Shown here in pieces: positions 18,435 through 26,187 of a DNA stretch of 64,000 nt. The notes under the pieces are model-generated. The model made no database searches and had not been told where the DNA came from. It saw only the letters and a list, made by a program, of their open reading frames with translations. This DNA comes from Alkalicoccus daliensis (GTDB taxonomy: Bacteria; Bacillota; Bacilli; Bacillales; Salisediminibacteriaceae), in contig NZ_FNIL01000007.1 of NCBI RefSeq assembly GCF_900103955.1, positions 101,651 to 165,650 of the forward strand, written 5' to 3'. The stretch's first letter is position 1; the number at the start of each line of letters is the position of its first letter. Made by a program: the position numbers and the translations under genes.

Positions 18435-18908
18435 TTATTCTTTTTTATATTCCTCAATATCCCAGGTATGTTCAAACGTGACGCAGCCCTTTAAGGTCTG
18501 GGCTACAGGACAGTTTTTTTCAAAAACGTTCAGGACCCTTTCTGCAGCTTTCCGCTTGCCTTCAGGAATTTTTAAATCGTAGTGGCACGCAATCTTTGTA
18601 ATTTTTAGAATGCCTTCAGGTGCTTCAATTGTCCCCTGGACACTTGTTTTAATTTTATCTGGATACGATGGTATTTGACGCGCTTCCAGCGCGCCGGACA
18701 ACGTCCCGGATAGTCAGCCGCCTGCTGCGGCAACGATGTGATCCAAAGTAGAGGGATATTCCACTTCCGGTTCAACGCCATAAAACTCTTTTACGCCGCC
18801 GTGCACGCCGAAATGAAATGGATCTGAAAAACCTTCTACAAAAGCAAGACGGTGGGGCGGCTTATCCTGTTCAATGGTAATTTTCGTTAACGCGATAGGT
18901 TCTGCCAA
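18435..18908 (-). CDS. OsmC-family peroxidase-like protein with in-frame UGA at the catalytic cysteine (candidate selenoprotein)
   Basis: OsmC/Ohr proteins are thiol peroxidases that reduce organic hydroperoxides. This gene reads in one frame for 158 codons including the stop (157 aa with Sec), interrupted only by a TGA at codon 65 (18714-18716). The TGA sits in VAAAGG-U-LSGTLSGALEAR, where family members have the reactive Cys in a G/A-C-L-T/S-G-T context. The second conserved Cys is intact in FEKNCPVAQTL, and the C-terminal domain is undamaged over 92 codons. A TTG at 18908 has AAAGGAG 8 nt upstream, and a sigma-A promoter precedes it. A SECIS-like hairpin follows the UGA. Selenocysteine insertion is the preferred reading. 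A single nonsense mutation (TGC/TGT to TGA) in a recent pseudogene is the alternative. No sel genes are in the window. An automated caller would report two short proteins here. Confidence 0.8.
18677..18695 (-). promoter_or_regulatory. Candidate bacterial SECIS stem-loop in the OsmC-like gene
   Basis: On the minus strand GGCGCGCU-GGA-AGCGCGUC forms an 8-bp stem (one G-U pair) with a GGA loop. The loop begins 26 nt after the UGA, inside the 16-37 nt window used in published descriptions of bacterial SECIS elements, and has G at its first two positions. A second smaller hairpin (CCGGGAC-GUU-GUCCGG) lies between it and the UGA and could stack or compete. Confidence 0.6.
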
Positions 18909-18937
18909 AAAAATCACTCCTTTCAAGAATTAATAAT

Positions 18938-18966
18938 ATTGTAACCGCTGTCATTTAAAGAAACAA
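18938..18966 (-). promoter_or_regulatory. Sigma-A promoter of the OsmC-like gene
   Basis: On the minus strand TTGTTT (18961-18966) and TACAAT (18938-18943) are 17 nt apart. Transcription would start about 22 nt before the TTG start codon, giving the gene its own short-leader transcript. Confidence 0.6.
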
Positions 18967-18968
18967 AT

Positions 18969-18998
18969 AAAGACCGCTGTGTTTTTATAACGGTCTTT
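18969..18998. repeat. Hairpin L, near-duplicate of the ytfP hairpin
   Basis: AAAGACCG / CGGTCTTT flanks a TGTTTTTATAA-type loop. It is nearly the same sequence as the hairpin at 19538-19571 that directly follows ytfP. The two bracket repeat copy C. It could also act as a terminator or insulator upstream of the OsmC promoter. Confidence 0.7.
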
Positions 18999-19000
18999 GC

Positions 19001-19532
19001 AGGCTGTTGAAAAAGCACTTTTTTTGTATAAGCATACGATTTTATACTTTTGTCTCCGAAGGGTCGCTTTCCGGAGGGAACTCTCTCAGCTAACCTGCCT
19101 TCTTAAAAGAGGAGCATGGCTTCACGCAGCCAAATCACTGGAAAGCAAAGAGCTCTTTCCAGTGATTTCAAGATCATTGGCTGGTTTCGCACATGCTTTC
19201 TATATCTTCCCAGTAAAACACTTGGGAAGATATAAGAATCGTTCTTCATCCTCCAGGAGTCGACTCTTCTGCGACTGCAGCATCATTAAGGGAGGCAATG
19301 GTTTTTATACGAAACCGCAGAGATGTGAACACTTTTTCTTCGGAAATAACTCCTCTCCATAGCGCCCGGCGGGGACCCTGTGGGATTTAAGCGCAGTCTG
19401 AAGATCCTTTGTAATGCCGGCAGGCATTGCAAATAGCTGAAGACTAGCCCCACGGCAAGCTTCCGCCGGAAAGCGGAGGAGAACCTTATACTTAGCAAAT
19501 CATAAATATAAAAAATTTCTTGCTTTATAAAC
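19001..19532 (-). repeat. Dispersed intergenic repeat, copy C (most complete, about 530 bp)
   Basis: Read on the minus strand the modules run in order. Module 1 has CTCCGCTTTCCGGCGGAAGC. Module 2 has TATGGAGAGGAGTTATTTCC and TTTCGTATAAAAACCATTGC. Two perfect hairpins follow: TATATCTTCCCA / TGGGAAGATATA at 19201-19234 and AAATCACTGGAAAG / CTTTCCAGTGATTT at 19133-19169. Module 3 ends in TTTTTCAACAGCCT. Copy D is roughly nine-tenths identical over about 370 bp by eye. Short open frames run through it, but they differ between copies and lack ribosome binding sites, so I read it as non-coding. Hairpins L and R flank it. Confidence 0.85.
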
Positions 19533-19537
19533 ACGCT

Positions 19538-19571
19538 GTAAAGACCGCTATGTTTTTACAGCGGTCTTTAC
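19538..19571. terminator. Hairpin R at the end of ytfP
   Basis: GTAAAGACCGCT pairs perfectly with AGCGGTCTTTAC around ATGTTTTTAC, directly abutting the ytfP stop codon. A classical U-run is weak, but position and strength suggest it ends the ytfP transcript. Confidence 0.65.
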
Positions 19572-20849
19572 TCAAGTAAGTTCTGCTTCATTTACCCTTT
19601 CTGCAGCAGCACTTCCTGCAGTATATCCAGTAGAGAAAGCGACAGTGATGTTATAACCGCCTGTATATCCGTGCAGATCCATTACTTCTCCACAGAAAAA
19701 CAAGCCCGGCATTTTTTTAGATTCCATCCGCTTGGGATAAACTTCTTTAACGCTTACGCCGCCACCGGTAACAAAAGCTTTATCAATCGCCAGTGTTCCG
19801 TCTGCCGTTAAAGGAAACTCCTTCATCATTTTCGCGAGATTCCGGAGTTTTTCATGCGATATTTCCGGGCCAAGACTTGTTTCTTCTATTTCAGCAAATC
19901 TTAAACATACTGGAAGCATTCGCTCAGGCATGATGCCTGATAAAGCATTCTTTACAGCTTTTTTCGACTCTTTTTCCAGCTGTGATTTCAGGCGCTGAAA
20001 CAAAACTTCCGTATTTTCTTCAGGAAATACGTCTATTTCCATCGGCACTTCGCGAACATTATGCTTTTTCTTCGCTTTTACTACGTACTGGCTGCATCGG
20101 AGGCCGATGGGACCGGAAACACCGAAATGGGTAAAAATCATATCTCCGGTATGCGCCTTTATTAATTTCCCTTTTTTCGGGTCAAGCACTGAGAGTGTAA
20201 CATTGCGAAGTGACAGCCCCTGCAGTTCTGTAGACTTTATATGAGGGTCTGTCATCGTGATCGGCACTTCGGTAGGATAGAGGTCGGTAATGGTATGGCC
20301 TGCTTTTTCTGCCCACGGATAGCCATCTCCCGTTGAACCTGTATGAGGCACAGACATCCCGCCTACCGCTACAATAATATTTTTTGCTTTAATTACTTCT
20401 CCGTCAGCCAGCTCTACCTTATGTCCCTCTATCTCATTAAAATGAAGGTCTTTTACTTCGGTCTTTTTACGGATTTCCACTTTCAGCTGCTGAATCCTGT
20501 TCAGCAGAGCTCTTACTACTTCAATTGCTTTATCGTTTACCGGGAACATCCGGCCGTTGTCTTCTTCTTTCAGTTCTATGCCGAGCCCTTCAAAAAAAGC
20601 AATAATGTCTTCATTATTAAAGACGGAAAACGGGCTGTACATAAACCGTCCATTTCCGGGGATATGCTTAATAATTTCTGCGGCATCCACTCTGTTGGTG
20701 ACATTACAGCGCCCTCCGCCGGAAATTGCGAGCTTACGTCCCAGCTTGCTGCCTTTATCCAAAAGGAGGACATCCGCACCGTTTTCTGCTGCAGCAACAC
20801 TGGCCATTAAACCGGAAGGGCCTCCGCCGATTACTACTACGTCTTTCAT
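19572..20849 (-). CDS. ytfP: NAD(P)/FAD-dependent oxidoreductase, YtfP/HI0933 (BaiN-like) family
   Basis: This is a two-dinucleotide-binding flavoprotein of 425 aa. The N-terminal Rossmann fingerprint [19 protein letters not shown] is followed by [20 protein letters not shown] and CNVTN, the signature of the HI0933 family. [15 protein letters not shown] and the C-terminal GGGVSVKEV and HGYTGGYNI blocks close the FAD site. The physiological substrate of YtfP is unknown; BaiN relatives reduce bile-acid intermediates. The ATG at 20849 has GAAAGGAAG upstream, better than the start at 20867. It is a single gene ending at hairpin R. Confidence 0.9.
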   Translation of the reverse strand: MKDVVVIGGGPSGLMASVAAAENGADVLLLDKGSKLGRKLAISGGGRCNVTNRVDAAEIIKHIPGNGRFMYSPFSVFNNEDIIAFFEGLGIELKEEDNGRMFPVNDKAIEVVRALLNRIQQLKVEIRKKTEVKDLHFNEIEGHKVELADGEVIKAKNIIVAVGGMSVPHTGSTGDGYPWAEKAGHTITDLYPTEVPITMTDPHIKSTELQGLSLRNVTLSVLDPKKGKLIKAHTGDMIFTHFGVSGPIGLRCSQYVVKAKKKHNVREVPMEIDVFPEENTEVLFQRLKSQLEKESKKAVKNALSGIMPERMLPVCLRFAEIEETSLGPEISHEKLRNLAKMMKEFPLTADGTLAIDKAFVTGGGVSVKEVYPKRMESKKMPGLFFCGEVMDLHGYTGGYNITVAFSTGYTAGSAAAERVNEAELT

Positions 20850-20921
20850 ATGATTACTTCCTTTCACGCCAAAGAGTCTTTTCTGATTGTAAGCAATGTA
20901 TGAAAGAAATACAAGCTGGGC

Positions 20922-21578
20922 TTATTCTTCAACATAATGAAAATTAACAGGAGTCTCTGCATCCTCAGCAGCAACTTTTGTTCCTTCGGGTACTTTTAAA
21001 TAAAATACCTGGGAAGAGAGGGTTATGTTCTCCGGCATCATTTCAGCGCGCAGTACGTTTTCTCTGGATATAATACTGGATACAGCCCGTAACTCCTGTT
21101 CTTCCAGTTCATAAAGCTGAATGTAAGTGTAGGAATCTGTATTCTGCACAGCAGGCAGTTTTGGTTCAATAAAAGCGGAAAAATCGTTGAATTCTACAAT
21201 GGAAGGAGCAGTATAAAAACGGACGCTTTCCTGTTCGGTTTCTTCCACAATAATATTCACATCAGCGGTATAGGGAGCACCGATTTTCCATTCTTCGGAA
21301 GGATTTTCCTCTTCAAATAAAAACGTAAATGAAGAACCCGATGTATCCGGGTCTTCCATCAGCATAGAAGAAATATAATCTTCTGCTTGTGCATTTCTTT
21401 CAGAAGATTCGTCAATGAATATATAAGCTGCAGGAACGGCCAAAATTAAAATAATCGTATAACAGGCAAGGAGGAACATCGGAGCTTTTGAATGCAACGG
21501 CCTTTTTGCATAAAACCTCCACCCGAAGGCTGCAAGTATAATCAGTCCAATGATAACAGCCAATAAGATAAAATTCAT
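20922..21578 (-). CDS. Unrecognised membrane-anchored protein, last gene of the ytr-like operon (218 aa)
   Basis: Two hydrophobic helices (residues about 3-20 and 35-55) are followed by a large acidic domain of about 160 residues, predicted to be mainly beta. I do not recognise it. The ATG follows GGAGGAATTGTGAT and overlaps the stop of the ABC permease gene by 4 nt, so it is translationally coupled. In this context it may be an accessory protein of the ABC complex or a cell-surface stress protein; that is inference from position only. Confidence 0.75.
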   Translation of the reverse strand: MNFILLAVIIGLIILAAFGWRFYAKRPLHSKAPMFLLACYTIILILAVPAAYIFIDESSERNAQAEDYISSMLMEDPDTSGSSFTFLFEEENPSEEWKIGAPYTADVNIIVEETEQESVRFYTAPSIVEFNDFSAFIEPKLPAVQNTDSYTYIQLYELEEQELRAVSSIISRENVLRAEMMPENITLSSQVFYLKVPEGTKVAAEDAETPVNFHYVEE

Positions 21579-22288
21579 ATCACAATTCCTCCATTCTTCC
21601 TTTTAATAAAAATGCTGCTGAAGAACAAAAGGGAAGCCCCTAAAACAGACAGCGTAATTAAATATATGTCAGAAGAGAAAAGCATTTGGAAACCTTCGCT
21701 AATTGGCATAAAGTCGAAATAAAAAACACCGAAAATGAGCCCTCCGATTACGATCTTCCACAAAAGAGTGAGCTGATAAATCATACTGAGAAAATAACCT
21801 GCGGCGGCTGTAAGCAGCAGGCAGCTGAACCACCATATAAAAGAATGCAGAAGATCCATCCATCCGGGCAGAAGGATAAATACTTCTGGACTGTGGATCA
21901 TAGGAACAAGCAGTATAATTAAATAATGCGAAAGTACTGACAGGAGGGAAGCAGCTGAAACAATAAGAAGTAAAAAGATAATATTTGTGATATGGCTGAT
22001 TTTTCTAGTAGATATAAAAGTGAAATCTATTTTGCGGTTTGCTTTAGCAGGTGCAGCCAGGCTGGAGATAAATATCCAGAGAATCATTAGGAAAAACAAG
22101 TTATTCTGAGAATGTGCCCTAATATAAGTAGAGTTAAAAGAAGCTTGGTGATATGCATTCATTACGCTGAGAAAAATACCAAACGCTTGTATAATAACGA
22201 AAGCAAAAATGATACTGGCAAAATACCGCTGCTTCCAGCGGAGCTGTTTAAGAATAATTTCTCTGGCTGGAGGTGCTGTGATAGACAT
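21575..22288 (-). CDS. ABC transporter membrane subunit of a YtrA-regulated operon
   Basis: This is a six-helix integral membrane protein (237 aa), hydrophobic throughout and without a nucleotide-binding domain. It resembles YtrC/YtrD-type permeases in position and topology more than in recognisable motifs. The start is ambiguous: GGGTGG before the ATG at 22288 is used here, while an in-frame GTG at 22300 is also open. Either way the gene overlaps the 3' end of the ATPase gene by about 40-50 nt. With the ATPase it should form an ABC exporter or regulator of the cell envelope. Confidence 0.75.
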   Translation of the reverse strand: MSITAPPAREIILKQLRWKQRYFASIIFAFVIIQAFGIFLSVMNAYHQASFNSTYIRAHSQNNLFFLMILWIFISSLAAPAKANRKIDFTFISTRKISHITNIIFLLLIVSAASLLSVLSHYLIILLVPMIHSPEVFILLPGWMDLLHSFIWWFSCLLLTAAAGYFLSMIYQLTLLWKIVIGGLIFGVFYFDFMPISEGFQMLFSSDIYLITLSVLGASLLFFSSIFIKRKNGGIVI

Positions 22289-23150
22289 CTCTGATTCCAC
22301 CCTTCTTTTTCACTAGATAAGTATAAATATCGCTGATAGATGACCAAGTGCAGTGGAAAGAAGAAAATTTATCTTTTGAGCCGCTGTAATAAAAAACAGC
22401 TTTCAGAATTCCTGGAGAAATTTCTTCCTCAAAAATTATTTCTCTGCCGGTAAGCAGCTGCTGCAATTCAGCAATAGGGCCTGTAATTTCCAGAACAGAA
22501 TGACGCAGGTCCTCAATGCTGGAAAATAAGATGTTATGTCCGTTTTCAATAATAAGTAAGTATTCAAGCAGATTTTCAATTTCCTTTAAGTGATGGGAGG
22601 AAATTAAAATTGTTCTCGGTTTTTGAATATAATCTTTTAATAAAGCTTCCATAAAATCTTTTCTGATGGTCTCATCCATTCCTTCTAAAGGCTCATCCAT
22701 CAAAGTAAGCGGAGCACGTGTGCATAAACCAAATAAAGCCTGGAACAGACGTTTCTGACCTTTTGACAGCTGCTCGATTTTTGCAGACATTTTAAATTCG
22801 AAATATTGAAAGAGAGGAAGTGCCACAGCATTCTCCCAGAAAGTATACTGTTCTGCACCTGCAGCGAGAATCTCTCCCAGTGTGAAGTGGGCAGGAAAAG
22901 CCATATTTTCTTCCACGAAAATTGAATTCGACTGAACTTCAAGAGATGTCACTGGAAACCCATAAACGGCTGCCCTTCCACTACTTGGTGTCTGCAGGCC
23001 AGAAATAATTTCCAGCATCGTTGTTTTACCTGCCCCGTTTCTTCCGGCAACACCTACAATTGTGTTTTCAGGGATTTGTAAATTAAAATCTATTAAAGCA
23101 GACTGTCTGTGAAATGATTTATTTACATTTTCAAATGATATGGCATTCAT
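22248..23150 (-). CDS. ABC transporter ATP-binding protein (YtrB-like)
   Basis: This is a cytosolic ATPase subunit of 300 aa. Walker A is GRNGAGKTT (residues about 36-44), the signature motif is the degenerate QLSKGQKRLF, and Walker B is LTLMDEPLEGMD; the switch histidine is in ISSHHLKEIE. A C-terminal extension of about 80 residues follows the nucleotide-binding domain. The start overlaps the ytrA stop by 4 nt (ATGA), so the regulator and ATPase are coupled. In B. subtilis the ytr operon responds to lipid-II-binding antibiotics. Confidence 0.88.
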   Translation of the reverse strand: MNAISFENVNKSFHRQSALIDFNLQIPENTIVGVAGRNGAGKTTMLEIISGLQTPSSGRAAVYGFPVTSLEVQSNSIFVEENMAFPAHFTLGEILAAGAEQYTFWENAVALPLFQYFEFKMSAKIEQLSKGQKRLFQALFGLCTRAPLTLMDEPLEGMDETIRKDFMEALLKDYIQKPRTILISSHHLKEIENLLEYLLIIENGHNILFSSIEDLRHSVLEITGPIAELQQLLTGREIIFEEEISPGILKAVFYYSGSKDKFSSFHCTWSSISDIYTYLVKKKGGIRDVYHSTSSQRNYS

Positions 23151-23530
23151 TTTTTATCTCCCTTCTGATTTTCCCACTCTTGTTCTACTAATTTTTGAAA
23201 TTCCTCTTTCGTAATTCCTAAATATCCCGCTTCTTTAACTGAAGAAGAAAGTAAGGTTTTCAGAGTGGTAGCTTTTCTTTTTGCCAAAAGATTTTTCTGT
23301 GCACCCGGTGAAACAAAACAGCCGAGTCCCCGTTTTTTAAAAAGTGTACCTTCTTCTACCAGGATCGCTAATCCTTTGGAAGCTGTAGCAGGATTAATCG
23401 TATATATTTCTGCCAGCTGATACTGAGAATAGACTTTGGCGTTTTCCTGCAGACGCTCAGCAAGTATTTCTTCTTCCAGCCATTCTGCAATTTGTTTATA
23501 AATTGGTTTTTCGCTCTGGTCATGCAGCAA
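23147..23530 (-). CDS. ytrA: GntR-family repressor, YtrA subfamily
   Basis: This short GntR regulator (127 aa) has an N-terminal winged helix and only a small C-terminal dimerisation helix, as in the YtrA subfamily. KPIYKQIAEWLEEEI opens the DNA-binding domain, and QLAEIYTINPATASKGLAIL is the recognition helix region. The longest frame starts at 23581, inside a perfect palindrome that looks like its operator. GGGAAGGAGGGAAGC at 23533-23547 instead supports the TTG at 23530. It should repress its own operon (ytrA, ATPase, permease, 218-aa protein) and release on cell-envelope stress. Confidence 0.88.
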   Translation of the reverse strand: MLHDQSEKPIYKQIAEWLEEEILAERLQENAKVYSQYQLAEIYTINPATASKGLAILVEEGTLFKKRGLGCFVSPGAQKNLLAKRKATTLKTLLSSSVKEAGYLGITKEEFQKLVEQEWENQKGDKK

Positions 23531-23555
23531 AAGCTTCCCTCCTTCCCAAATATCA

Positions 23556-23585
23556 CTTAGTGCATTAGTGGAGTAATGCACTAAG
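23556..23585. promoter_or_regulatory. YtrA operator (perfect 12-bp inverted repeat)
   Basis: CTTAGTGCATTA and TAATGCACTAAG are exact complements separated by 6 nt (GTGGAG). The site lies between the -10 box and the ytrA ribosome binding site, where a bound repressor would block transcription. Confidence 0.85.
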
Positions 23586-23612
23586 TATATATCCAGCTTT
23601 ATAGATTTGCAA
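23584..23612 (-). promoter_or_regulatory. Sigma-A promoter of the ytrA operon
   Basis: On the minus strand TTGCAA (23607-23612) and TATACT (23584-23589) are 17 nt apart. The -10 box overlaps the outer end of the operator palindrome by 2 nt. Confidence 0.72.
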
Positions 23613-23679
23613 GAATTATTAAATTAATTTTAGACAGGCTTGATATAAAAGAGGAAATACAACCGTAATAACTAAAAAG

Positions 23680-23709
23680 TTGACTTAAATGAAAGCGTAA
23701 GCATATACA
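23680..23709 (+). promoter_or_regulatory. Promoter with a perfect cre (CcpA) site between -35 and -10
   Basis: TTGACT (23680-23685) and TATACA (23704-23709) are 18 nt apart. Between them ATGAAAGCGTAAGCA (23689-23703) matches the cre consensus at every fixed position. CcpA bound here would repress initiation. The first gene downstream is the 230-aa protein at 23909, 200 nt away. Confidence 0.65.
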
Positions 23710-23908
23710 TTGTAAATAATACATATAATCACTATAATTAGGGATATAGAGAGTTGATTAGTACTGAGACAGGATGAGAGGGCATTATCCTTTAAAATAG
23801 TTTATATTATTTAATAAAACTCTATTTTCTTTCTGATTTGAATGTGCTACACTGCTCTGTGGAGATCAAACTAACTTATACAATGGCATCTGAAAGGAGG
23901 ATTTACAC

Positions 23909-24601
23909 ATGTTTGCAGGACTTAAGACAAGAATTGAAGAAAAACGTGCGCTCTGGTCCAAAGAGACACAGGAGCGTATTGAACGATTCGCAGCATTTGA
24001 GCGCCGACGCTCTCTGGAAGACATGGAACGTGAGCAGTCACAGCATTTTATTTTAAATCAGGAGGTTGGGAAGTATCTAAAGACGGTCAACCCGACATTT
24101 CTTATTAAGCCGGAAGTTAATCGTGCACTATTGAACATGTTATATGCCCGATCAGAAGGAACTTTCAGCATAAATATGTCCATGACAAAAGAAATGCGCA
24201 AAGCATATTCTTTTTATCATAATGAATTAAAAGTTTTCATCGAATTAATTGAACGCAAAGGCTTTCGTATGGAAGGGCAGGAAAAGTTCTTTATGGAGAA
24301 CTTTTTAACAAAACTCCGTGAAAATAATTTCCGTTATCTAACAGAAGTTTATGGAGACTTTGTGCCGGCAGAAGCATCTATTACAGAAGCTTTCGAGCTG
24401 TATTTAGAAACAGTAGATTTTGAAAATAAGTACGAAAGCGGCCATTTGGACTATTTCGCAACTTACCTGAACCAGAAAGGTATTGCAGATTTCACTTGGA
24501 CAAAAGGGCGTATGAAGCGTAAACTCAAGCAGTTTGAAAAAGCAACAAAGCAGGAGTTTAAACTGAAGCAATTGGAGCGCCGCCTGCAGAAAATCAGTTA
24601 A
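23909..24601 (+). CDS. Unrecognised cytosolic protein, highly charged and helical (230 aa)
   Basis: I do not recognise this family. The protein is rich in Lys, Arg and Glu, lacks membrane segments or signal peptide, and is predicted mostly helical. It starts MFAGLKTRIEEKRALW and ends in a basic helix (KFKLKQ-like, KQEFKLKQLERRLQKIS), which could bind nucleic acid or membrane. GAAAGGAGG is 8 nt before the ATG. It is monocistronic, with its own terminator, and its likely promoter carries a perfect cre box. That suggests its product is made when preferred carbon sources run out. Confidence 0.8.
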   Translation: MFAGLKTRIEEKRALWSKETQERIERFAAFERRRSLEDMEREQSQHFILNQEVGKYLKTVNPTFLIKPEVNRALLNMLYARSEGTFSINMSMTKEMRKAYSFYHNELKVFIELIERKGFRMEGQEKFFMENFLTKLRENNFRYLTEVYGDFVPAEASITEAFELYLETVDFENKYESGHLDYFATYLNQKGIADFTWTKGRMKRKLKQFEKATKQEFKLKQLERRLQKIS

Positions 24602-24634
24602 TCGATTCTCTCAGCTGCCTATAATAAATAAAGT

Positions 24635-24672
24635 AAGCCATCTGTTCTTTTCATGGGATAGATGGCTTTTTA
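24635..24672 (+). terminator. Intrinsic terminator after the 230-aa gene
   Basis: AAGCCATCT pairs with AGATGGCTT around a 15-nt loop, followed by TTTT. Confidence 0.75.
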
Positions 24673-24940
24673 TTATGTGTGTTTTTGCCTGGCAAAATTC
24701 AGCGTACTGTTTTTCCGGCAGGCATAATAGACAGAAAAACTGCACCATTGTGAATGGATGCTTGGAGGAGAAAGACCAGTGCACGAATTCGTTTGCATAA
24801 TGCAGCATTACATTTAAAATATCTGTGGATTCTGCTTAACTATGGAGCATTAATTTAAAATCATTTTCACAAATAACGTAAATCTGCTTTGGTACCACGG
24901 GGGAAAAAATGGTAAAGTAAGAAGCGAGAGGAGTGATTTT
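24673..24940. other. Intergenic region before proC-like gene, no gene seen
   Basis: Apart from the terminator to its left, I see only AT-rich sequence and a GGTACCACGGG stretch at about 24890 that recalls a T-box core but lacks its partner stems. A promoter for the proline gene must lie here but is not clear. Confidence 0.45.
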
Positions 24941-25753
24941 GTGATGAAGAAAGCGAATATCTTATTTATAGGCGCAGGTAGAATGGCAGAAGCTATGGTC
25001 TCCGGAATAGTAAAGTCAGAACACTCCGCATTTGGTACAGTAACTATGGCAAATCGCTCAAATAAAGAAAAATTAATACAGCTGCAGCGTACATACGGGG
25101 TTAAAAGTACCTCAGACTGGCTGAGAGCTGTGCAGCAAAACGATATAATATTATTAGCTACTCCACCACATACCCATGAAGAATTATTAAAACTGCTGAC
25201 ACCGCAGCTGAACGGCCAGCTGGTAGTTACAGTAGCAGCTGGTATTGACCCAGCATATTTGGAAAAGAGGCTTCCGCAAGAAACTCCAGTCTGCTGGATT
25301 ATGCCGAATACTGCTGCACAGGTTGGAATGTCTATGTCTACTTACGCCTGTGGTACCTTTGTTAAAGATCATCACAGACCTTATATAGAATCTTTGCTTG
25401 CGGCGATAGGTCCAGCCGAGGAGCTGAGCGCGGAGCAGGTGCACGATTTAACAGCAATCACTGGAAGCTCACCTGCTTTTATTTATTATGTCGTAAAGGC
25501 ATTGGAGGAAGCAGCAGCAGCCTATGATATTTCTGATGCCCAGGCGCGCCGGCTTGTAATCCAGATGCTGAAAGGCTCGGTAGCAATGCTCGAAGCAGGG
25601 AATGAACCTGATGACTTAATAGCGCAAGTTGCTTCCCCCGGTGGTTCAACAGCTGAAGGTCTCCGTGTCCTTGAAACTTATGGTGTGGACCGGATGTTAA
25701 AGCAGGCGGTAGAAGCAACGAATTCGCATGCGAAAAATAATGGAGAGGGGTAA
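24941..25753 (+). CDS. proC: Pyrroline-5-carboxylate reductase (ProC/ProI type)
   Basis: The enzyme catalyses the last step of proline synthesis, reducing pyrroline-5-carboxylate with NAD(P)H. The Rossmann motif [14 protein letters not shown] opens the protein. [11 protein letters not shown] and the dimer domain [20 protein letters not shown] are diagnostic, and [15 protein letters not shown] replaces the usual SPGGTTxxGL. Length 270 aa is standard. Start is GTG at 24941 or ATG at 24944, both served by AGGAG. Bacilli often carry several paralogues with anabolic or osmoadaptive roles; which one this is cannot be read from sequence. The next gene begins 5 nt later. Confidence 0.9.
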   Translation: MMKKANILFIGAGRMAEAMVSGIVKSEHSAFGTVTMANRSNKEKLIQLQRTYGVKSTSDWLRAVQQNDIILLATPPHTHEELLKLLTPQLNGQLVVTVAAGIDPAYLEKRLPQETPVCWIMPNTAAQVGMSMSTYACGTFVKDHHRPYIESLLAAIGPAEELSAEQVHDLTAITGSSPAFIYYVVKALEEAAAAYDISDAQARRLVIQMLKGSVAMLEAGNEPDDLIAQVASPGGSTAEGLRVLETYGVDRMLKQAVEATNSHAKNNGEG

Positions 25754-25758
25754 TTTCA

Positions 25759-26160
25759 ATGGTACACAAACTTTCTGTTCGAACAAATGCCAGAGATGAA
25801 ATGATTGATATTTCACTGCAGGTGAAAAAAACGGTAAAGGAGAGCGGTGTAAAAAATGGAGTTGTTTACATTTTTTGTGCGCATACCACTGCAGGGATTA
25901 CAATTAATGAAAATGCCGATCCGGATGTGAAATCAGATATGCTGATGAAATTCGATGAAGTGTATCCATGGAACCATCCGAAATATCAGCATATGGAAGG
26001 TAATACAGCTTCACATTTAAAAGCAAGCACTGTAGGAGCTTCACAGGTCGTTTTAATCGAGGACGGCAAGATGATTTTAGGAACCTGGCAGGGAATTTAT
26101 TTTTGTGAATTTGACGGTCCGCGTTCACGTAATGTCTACGTTAAAATTATTGAAGGTTAA
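25759..26160 (+). CDS. YjbQ/UPF0047-family protein
   Basis: This is a small conserved cytosolic protein of 133 aa. The UPF0047 signature is clear: [20 protein letters not shown] and the C-terminal [20 protein letters not shown], with [13 protein letters not shown] in the middle. Family members were proposed to have secondary thiamine-phosphate synthase activity, but a physiological role is uncertain. The gene begins 5 nt after proC with GGAGAGGGG overlapping the proC end, so the two form an operon that continues into the MurJ-type gene. Confidence 0.9.
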   Translation: MVHKLSVRTNARDEMIDISLQVKKTVKESGVKNGVVYIFCAHTTAGITINENADPDVKSDMLMKFDEVYPWNHPKYQHMEGNTASHLKASTVGASQVVLIEDGKMILGTWQGIYFCEFDGPRSRNVYVKIIEG

Positions 26161-26187
26161 TAGAGAAAAGAGCAGGAGATACTAACT

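Noticed and set aside
18435..18926. Two separate small proteins on the minus strand (18714-18926 and 18435-18701)
   Set aside because: Both are in one frame, separated only by one TGA and four codons, and together make one complete OsmC protein.
18997..19362. Open frame through repeat copy C (plus strand), with a similar frame in copy D at 51857-52135
   Set aside because: The two predicted peptides are alike only because the DNA is nearly identical. Their starts and ends differ and they lack ribosome binding sites; hairpins dominate the sequence.
23531..23581. Upstream extension of ytrA from ATG at 23581
   Set aside because: It would put the start inside the operator palindrome and ahead of the true ribosome binding site at 23533-23547.
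24885..24905. T-box-like GGTACCACGGG before proC
   Set aside because: The surrounding antiterminator, terminator and stem I are absent, so it is probably chance.
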